A stretch of DNA of 64,000 bases, from contig NZ_CP025198.1 in the NCBI RefSeq assembly GCF_003325455.1, positions 1,550,001-1,614,000 on the forward strand, in the 5' to 3' direction. Positions 59,305-64,000 of the stretch are shown one piece after another; within the stretch, counting starts at the first letter, position 1, and each line of letters starts with the position of its first letter. The position numbers and the translations under genes were made by a program. Below the pieces are notes generated by a model. The model was not told the origin of the DNA. It ran no database searches and was given only the letters and a program-made list of their open reading frames with translations. This DNA is from Acidipropionibacterium virtanenii (lineage in GTDB: Bacteria > Actinomycetota > Actinomycetes > Propionibacteriales > Propionibacteriaceae).

Positions 59305-61407
59305 GTGACAGCACGACCCGCAGACCAGATTCTTGAGGCCCTCGACCCCGAGCAGCGCGAGGTGGCCTCCACCTTCGGGGTGCCGGTCTGCGTGGTCGCC
59401 GGGGCGGGCACCGGCAAGACCAGGGCGATCACCCATCGCATCGCCTACGCCGCGGCCACCGGCCGTGCGGATCCGCGCCGCACCCTGGCGGTGACCTTCA
59501 CCACCCGGGCGGCGGGCACCATGCGCGCCAGACTGGCCGGGCTGGGGGTGCCGGGGGTCCAGGCCCGGACGATTCATTCGGCGGCCCTGAGACAGGTGCG
59601 CTACTTCTGGCCGCGCGCCTACGGCTGCGAACTCCCGCCGGTCAGCGACGCGCGGTTCAGGATGCTCGCCGAGTCCGCCCGTCGGGCCGGCCTGAGCGTC
59701 GACACGGCGCTCCTGCGCGACCTGTCCGCCGAGATCTCCTGGGCGAAGGTCACCAATGTCTCCTCCGATGAGTACCCCCCTCTGGCCCGGGCCCAGGGGC
59801 GGGTGGTCGCAGGGGTCTCGGCGGCGACCGTCGGACGTGTGCTGGCCGGCTATGAGGCCGTCAAGCAGGAGGCCTGCGTGATCGACCTCGACGACATCCT
59901 GCTGTGCGCGGTGGGACTGCTCAGTGATCATCCCGAGATCGCCGCCGAGGTGCACGACCAGTACCGCCACTTCGTCGTCGACGAGTATCAGGACGTCTCC
60001 CCGGTGCAGCACACGCTGCTCGAGACGTGGTTCAACGGGCGGGACGACGTCTGCGTGGTCGGCGACCCGCACCAGTCGATCCACGCCTTCGCGGGCGCCC
60101 GTTCCGACTATCTCACCGGATTCGTCGAGGAGCATCCGGGCGCGGCCCGGATCGAGCTGGTGCGCAACTACCGGTCGACCCCGGAGGTGGTCGGACTGGC
60201 CAATGAGGTGCTGGTGCATCACCTGAGCGAGGGCGAGGATTCCACCGGGACAGGGGTGCATCTGGTGGCCCGCGGCGCCCACGGGCCGGCTCCTCAGTTC
60301 GCCGCGTACCAGGATGAGGCCGCCGAGGCCTCGTCGGTGGCCGGCTGGCTGTCGGCACTGCATGACGACGGCATCGGCTGGTCGGATCTGGCGGTGCTGC
60401 ATCGGGTGAACTCCCAGGCTCCGGCGATGGAATCGGCGCTGGCCGAGGCCGGTATCCCCTACCTGATCAAGGGGGCCGAGAGGTTCTACGACCGGCCCGA
60501 GGTCCGCCGGGCCATCACCTCGGTGACCGCGGCCGCCAGGAGCCGCGACCCGGAGCCGGGCCAGGCCCTCGCCCTCACCGACGAGAAGCTGTCGGGACTG
60601 GGATGGACCCCTCGGGCGCCCGAGGGCCAGGGCAGTGTCCGGCAGCGCTGGGAGTCTCTTCAGGCCCTGCACGATCTGGCCGTGAAGGTGGTCGCCGATC
60701 ATCCCGGCGCCACCCTGCTCGACGTCTCCGACGCCTTCACACGGCGAGCCCGGCTCCAGCAGGCTCCGACGATCGACGGCGTCACCGTCTCGACGATGCA
60801 CGCCGCCAAGGGGCTCGAGTGGCAGGGCGTGGCGGTGCTCGGAGCCAGCGACGCGATGATTCCGTTCATGATGGCCGAGGGCCCCCAGGAGATCGCCGAG
60901 GAGCGCCGACTGCTGCACGTGGCGATCACCAGGGCCCGCGAGCGCCTCCTCATCACCTACGCCAGATCCAGCACGGCGAAGGGGAGATACGGCCTCTCGA
61001 GGTTCCTGCGCGGATTGCCCGGCACACCCGACCAGACCGGCCCCTCCCGGGCGCGCGGACGGCGCCGTGGGGCGAGAGTCTCGACCTGCACGGTGTGCGG
61101 GGCGGCACTCACCGCCGGAGCCGATCGCAAACTCGGTCACCATCTGGCCTGCGAGGTGGACGTGGACCCCGCGGTGGTCGACCGTCTCAGGGCCTGGCGC
61201 AGTGATCGGGCCGGCCGCGACAAGGTGCCGGCCTTCGTGGTGCTCACCGACGCCACCCTGCTGGCCGTGGCCGAGAGGATGCCGGGCAGCGCCCAGGAGC
61301 TCGGCGCCGTCTCGGGGATCGGGGCCCGTAAGATCGAGCGTTATGCCGCGGAGCTGCTGGCTGTGCTGCATCCCGAGTCCTTCGGAGCCGGCAGGTCCGC
61401 GGTGTGA
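59305..61407 (+). CDS. uvrD2: ATP-dependent DNA helicase UvrD2
   Basis: A 700-residue SF1A helicase. Walker A is VAGAGTGKTRAI near residue 34; DExx box FVVDEYQDVSPVQ; GDPHQSIHAFAGA; TMHAAKGLEWQGV. A zinc-finger region and a C-terminal HRDC domain (about 620-695) mark it as UvrD2. The third zinc ligand is His rather than Cys (CTVCG...KLGHHLAC). GTG 59305 lies eight bases after TAGAGT, the same geometry as prfB; GTG 59299 would add two residues. The last 67 bases overlap the next gene in antisense. Confidence 0.93.
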   Translation: MTARPADQILEALDPEQREVASTFGVPVCVVAGAGTGKTRAITHRIAYAAATGRADPRRTLAVTFTTRAAGTMRARLAGLGVPGVQARTIHSAALRQVRYFWPRAYGCELPPVSDARFRMLAESARRAGLSVDTALLRDLSAEISWAKVTNVSSDEYPPLARAQGRVVAGVSAATVGRVLAGYEAVKQEACVIDLDDILLCAVGLLSDHPEIAAEVHDQYRHFVVDEYQDVSPVQHTLLETWFNGRDDVCVVGDPHQSIHAFAGARSDYLTGFVEEHPGAARIELVRNYRSTPEVVGLANEVLVHHLSEGEDSTGTGVHLVARGAHGPAPQFAAYQDEAAEASSVAGWLSALHDDGIGWSDLAVLHRVNSQAPAMESALAEAGIPYLIKGAERFYDRPEVRRAITSVTAAARSRDPEPGQALALTDEKLSGLGWTPRAPEGQGSVRQRWESLQALHDLAVKVVADHPGATLLDVSDAFTRRARLQQAPTIDGVTVSTMHAAKGLEWQGVAVLGASDAMIPFMMAEGPQEIAEERRLLHVAITRARERLLITYARSSTAKGRYGLSRFLRGLPGTPDQTGPSRARGRRRGARVSTCTVCGAALTAGADRKLGHHLACEVDVDPAVVDRLRAWRSDRAGRDKVPAFVVLTDATLLAVAERMPGSAQELGAVSGIGARKIERYAAELLAVLHPESFGAGRSAV

Positions 61408-62159
61408 GCGCACCACCAGCACTCCGGATGGGGGTCCAGGGACAGCCGCGCGTGGGCACGTGGCGTCCACGAACTCCAGGTGGGCTGGGCCCAGGCGGTC
61501 TCGTCGCAGCCCGCGGCGATCAGATCGGCCACCTGCCCGGCGATCCAGCTTCTGCCGGCCCAGCAGCTGTCACCCGAGGTCATGGCGGCGGCGGTGACCA
61601 GCCACAGCGGATCGCGGCGGGCCATGGCCATGTCGAGGCAGTTCTGGCAGCCCGCTCTCGCACTGGTGAGAACCGGTCCCGCCCAGGCCGACATCGGTCC
61701 GCACCACGCCATCATGGCCGGTACCCCTCGCTCCCGGCAGAGCTGGAGAACCGGCCTCAGTCCGAGCGGTTCGTTCGGGCAGATCACCACCAGATCGGGG
61801 GTGAGCCGGGTCGGGCTGTGCTCCTCCATGATCTGCCAGCCGCCGCCGGGACGCTCGACCTCATCGCTGTCTGACAGTTCGACGACGACGGTGCGGGCCA
61901 CTCCGCGGACGGCCTCGGCGGCGTCGGTGGCCAGCCGTCCCGAGCCGACCACCGCCACCGTGCGGACCGGCGCCGTGCGGAGCAGCCCGATCCGCCCCAG
62001 GGTGTGGATCAGTGGTGCCGGCAGCGGCGCCTCGGCGAGGCGATCCAGAGTGAGGCCCCGTAGCAGGAAGGATCGGCCGTCGGCGGCCAGCAGGCGGAGC
62101 CCCTGGGGCACCTCGACCACGTCGCAGTCCAGTGGGCCGGGGCATCGAATGATCGTCAT
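61341..62159 (-). CDS. E1-like (ThiF/TOMM cyclodehydratase-type) protein
   Basis: A 272-residue protein similar to those found beside uvrD2 in actinobacteria (Rv3196-like). An N-terminal RiPP-recognition-like segment (LLAADGRSFLLRGLTL) precedes a Rossmann-like VAVVGSGRLATDAAEAVRG. Two CxxC pairs, GCQNCLD and ECWWCAH, resemble the structural zinc of E1-like partners of YcaO enzymes. No YcaO gene or precursor peptide is seen nearby. ATG 62159 is the first Met before the conserved part. Confidence 0.68.
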   Translation of the reverse strand: MTIIRCPGPLDCDVVEVPQGLRLLAADGRSFLLRGLTLDRLAEAPLPAPLIHTLGRIGLLRTAPVRTVAVVGSGRLATDAAEAVRGVARTVVVELSDSDEVERPGGGWQIMEEHSPTRLTPDLVVICPNEPLGLRPVLQLCRERGVPAMMAWCGPMSAWAGPVLTSARAGCQNCLDMAMARRDPLWLVTAAAMTSGDSCWAGRSWIAGQVADLIAAGCDETAWAQPTWSSWTPRAHARLSLDPHPECWWCAHTADLPAPKDSGCSTASSSAA

Positions 62160-62402
62160 GGTCCGATGGTGGACGTCGTCGTGGCCCTGCCGCCAGGCTC
62201 TGGGGGACACGGACAACACATCGGCCGGTCCGGGCAACACCTGGAGCCGTCCGGACAACACCTCGGGCAACACCTCAGGAGGTTACTGTGAGTATCGAAT
62301 AGAAGAACTGTGACACGGATCCCGGATGTGACGGCTGCACATCCCGGGTCGATGCGCGTCCGCAGGGGCTCAGAGGCTGGTGAAGTGTCTGATCGGCCGG
62401 TC

Positions 62403-63026
62403 ATGATGGGGAGCATGCCCGTCTCCTCGCCCCCCGAATCCCCATCGGCCGGAAACGAACCGCCAGAATTCGAACAGCCGAAGGTGATCGTGCGCCGCAG
62501 TGCCCGTCGGCGGCGCACTCTGGCCGCACGGCGCGACGGGGATGCGATTCTGGTGATGGTTCCCGAGGGGATGGACCCCGATACGGAGTCCCGGCAGGTC
62601 GACGCCCTGGTCGCCCGGCTGTTGCGACGCGAGCAGGTCCGCGACCTGCCGCAGGATCCGGCGGAACTGGAGCGGCGCGCCGCCGACCTGGCACGGACCC
62701 ACCTGGATCCCGTGGTGGGCAGGCAGGTGCGCCCGAGTTCGGTGAGATGGGTCTCGAACCAGCATCACCGGTGGGGGTCCTGCACACCCTCCACCGGACG
62801 GATCCGGCTGTCGGACAGCATGCGGGGCTTCCCGTCCTGGGTGGTCGATCACGTCCTGCTCCATGAGCTCGCGCATCTCGTCGAGCCGAATCACGGGGCC
62901 CGGTTCGCAGCCCTGGCGAGATCCCACCCGCGTGCGATGGAGGCCGAGGGATTCCTCACCGGATGGTCATGGGCGAACCGGCGCGACGAACAGGCCGACG
63001 ACGGCTTCGCCGAAGATCTCGACTAG
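62403..63026 (+). CDS. YgjP/DUF45-type metallopeptidase
   Basis: About 207 residues with a zincin site, DHVLLHELAHLVEPNHGARFAALA, and the preceding family block RWGSCTPSTGRIRLS. These proteins are often annotated as M48-type or SprT-like peptidases; E. coli YgjP hydrolyses nucleotides in one report, so the activity is uncertain. The start is not settled: ATG 62403, ATG 62415 and GTG 62310 are all possible. Convergent with the next gene, ten bases apart. Confidence 0.82.
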   Translation: MMGSMPVSSPPESPSAGNEPPEFEQPKVIVRRSARRRRTLAARRDGDAILVMVPEGMDPDTESRQVDALVARLLRREQVRDLPQDPAELERRAADLARTHLDPVVGRQVRPSSVRWVSNQHHRWGSCTPSTGRIRLSDSMRGFPSWVVDHVLLHELAHLVEPNHGARFAALARSHPRAMEAEGFLTGWSWANRRDEQADDGFAEDLD

Positions 63027-63036
63027 GACCGGCCGC

Positions 63037-64000
63037 TCACTCGTCGCGACCCTGAGAGCGGAGCAGCTCCTCCAACTCGGCGTCCAGATCGTTCCCGGAC
63101 TGGTCGGGGTCCGCGGACTCGCCCGCCACATAGCCGAGCGGGTCGTCCAGATCGGAGGTCACCGGCATCAGATCGGGGTGGTGCCACACGGCGTCCCGGC
63201 CGACGGTTCCCCGGGCATCGCGCAGCGCCGCCCACAGATTGGTGGCATCGCGGACCCGGCGCGGCCGCAGTTCCAGGCCGAGCAGCGAGGAGAAGAAGAC
63301 CTCGGCCGGTCCGGTCGTGGCGCGTCGGCGGCGCACGGCCTCGGCCAGTTGAGCGTGCTGGGGCATCCAGGTGGCGGCGACCTGGCCGGTGACCTCGTCG
63401 ACCCAACCCTCGATGAGGGCCAGAAGGGTTTCCAGGCGTGCCAGGATGCCGTCCTGCTCGGGGGTCCGGGTCGGTTCGAAGAGCCGGCCCTGGAGCCGCT
63501 GGGAGAGCTCCTGCATCTTCTCGGGGGTCAGCTGCGACAGGTCGTCCACGTCGACGGCGTCCTCGATGGCCGAGGCGTCGATGCGGATCTCGCGTGCGTA
63601 GTGCTCCACCAGGGCCAGGAGCTGGGGAGCCAGCCAGCCGACGGCGTTGAACAGACGCTGGCGGGCGGCCTCGCGCAGTACCAGGTAGATCTCGACGTCG
63701 CGGGGATCCAGATCCAGGTCGTTCCAGGCCGGGCCGGCGTTGCTGGGCAGCAGCACCACCTGCGTCGAGTCCAGCACCTGGAGCCCGATCTCGGTACCGG
63801 TGACGGTCGTCACCGCCAGGTCGGCCAGCTTCTCGGCGAGTTGGGAGCCGTACAGCATGGCTGACATGCGCTGGAGGACCGGCGCCATCATCGCGCCCAG
63901 GGCGGCCATCGGATCGTCGCCCTCCTCGGGCTCGAACAGCGCCGTCATCGCGCTGGTGAGCGAGGTGAGGACCGGCTCCACGATCTTCTGCCATGCGCCG
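63037..64000 (-). CDS. DUF2342 (zinc-dependent metalloprotease-like) protein, C-terminal part
   Basis: The visible 320 residues match the C-terminal two thirds of DUF2342 proteins (Rv3195-like, sometimes linked to F420 metabolism): WQKIVEPVLTSLTSAM, MSAMLYGSQLAEKLADLAVTTVTGTEIGLQVL, VVLLPSNAGPAW, IYLVLREAARQRLF. At the place where the family zinc motif is expected the sequence reads REAAR, without a His pair. The N-terminus lies beyond the window edge. Confidence 0.85.
   Translation of the reverse strand, partial: GAWQKIVEPVLTSLTSAMTALFEPEEGDDPMAALGAMMAPVLQRMSAMLYGSQLAEKLADLAVTTVTGTEIGLQVLDSTQVVLLPSNAGPAWNDLDLDPRDVEIYLVLREAARQRLFNAVGWLAPQLLALVEHYAREIRIDASAIEDAVDVDDLSQLTPEKMQELSQRLQGRLFEPTRTPEQDGILARLETLLALIEGWVDEVTGQVAATWMPQHAQLAEAVRRRRATTGPAEVFFSSLLGLELRPRRVRDATNLWAALRDARGTVGRDAVWHHPDLMPVTSDLDDPLGYVAGESADPDQSGNDLDAELEELLRSQGRDE

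Overview
The window is GC-rich chromosomal DNA from an actinobacterium, densely coding, with frequent GTG and TTG starts. Evidence for this includes the cell-envelope series mtrA-mtrB-lpqB-comF-hpf-secA, the paired AdnA/AdnB helicase-nuclease genes, UvrD2, families largely confined to actinobacteria (DUF3515, DUF3107, DUF2505, DUF6912, Rv3235-like) and a tmRNA whose tag reads ADNKRTDFALAA. The tag and general layout suggest a member of the Propionibacteriaceae, but that placement is inference. I see no prophage, insertion sequence, CRISPR array or replication origin.

Layout. 1-2.4 kb: an IclR-type regulator, cut by the window edge, diverges from leuCD. 2.5-8.7 kb: plsC-like acyltransferase, ddl, a DUF3515 lipoprotein, thiL and ftsK. 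8.7-11.4 kb: an accessory patch with two DUF805 membrane proteins plus a truncated third copy, an internally deleted aldo/keto reductase behind a MerR-type operator, and tRNA-Val(UAC). 11.5-15 kb: prfB, ftsE, ftsX, smpB. 15.1-22 kb: arginine operon argC-J-B-D-F-H with tandem ARG boxes at the argC start; argR and argG are absent and argH carries a frameshift in a G7 tract. 22-23.3 kb: a DUF1707 membrane protein and ssrA. 23.3-33.8 kb: YqgE-like gene, the MtrAB-LpqB signalling operon, comF-like gene, hpf, an AlkX/YcaQ-type glycosylase gene with a probable CTG start, and secA. 33.7-43.1 kb: Rv3235-like protein, DUF6912, DUF2505, a PHP phosphoesterase next to an ArdC-like metallopeptidase, trpS behind a tandem-Trp leader peptide and terminator, a DEAD-box helicase, a ferritin-like protein, DUF3107, a PP2C phosphatase and a cold-shock protein.

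43.4-61.4 kb is the most striking part. adnA-adnB-nudC are followed on the opposite strand by a complete recC-recB-recD operon and then by uvrD2. Two complete double-strand-break resection machines and a UvrD-type helicase therefore lie in one 18-kb block. The right end holds an E1-like protein with two CxxC pairs, a YgjP-type metallopeptidase and a DUF2342 protein cut by the window edge.

Regulation visible in the sequence: several genes show a TANNNT hexamer 6-8 bases before the start codon, pointing to leaderless transcripts (ftsK, argC, prfB, the trpS leader, uvrD2, the ferritin-like gene). The best candidate for an under-described regulatory system is the trpS leader. Its 18-residue peptide has adjacent Trp codons, followed by a terminator-like hairpin that two upstream segments can disrupt.
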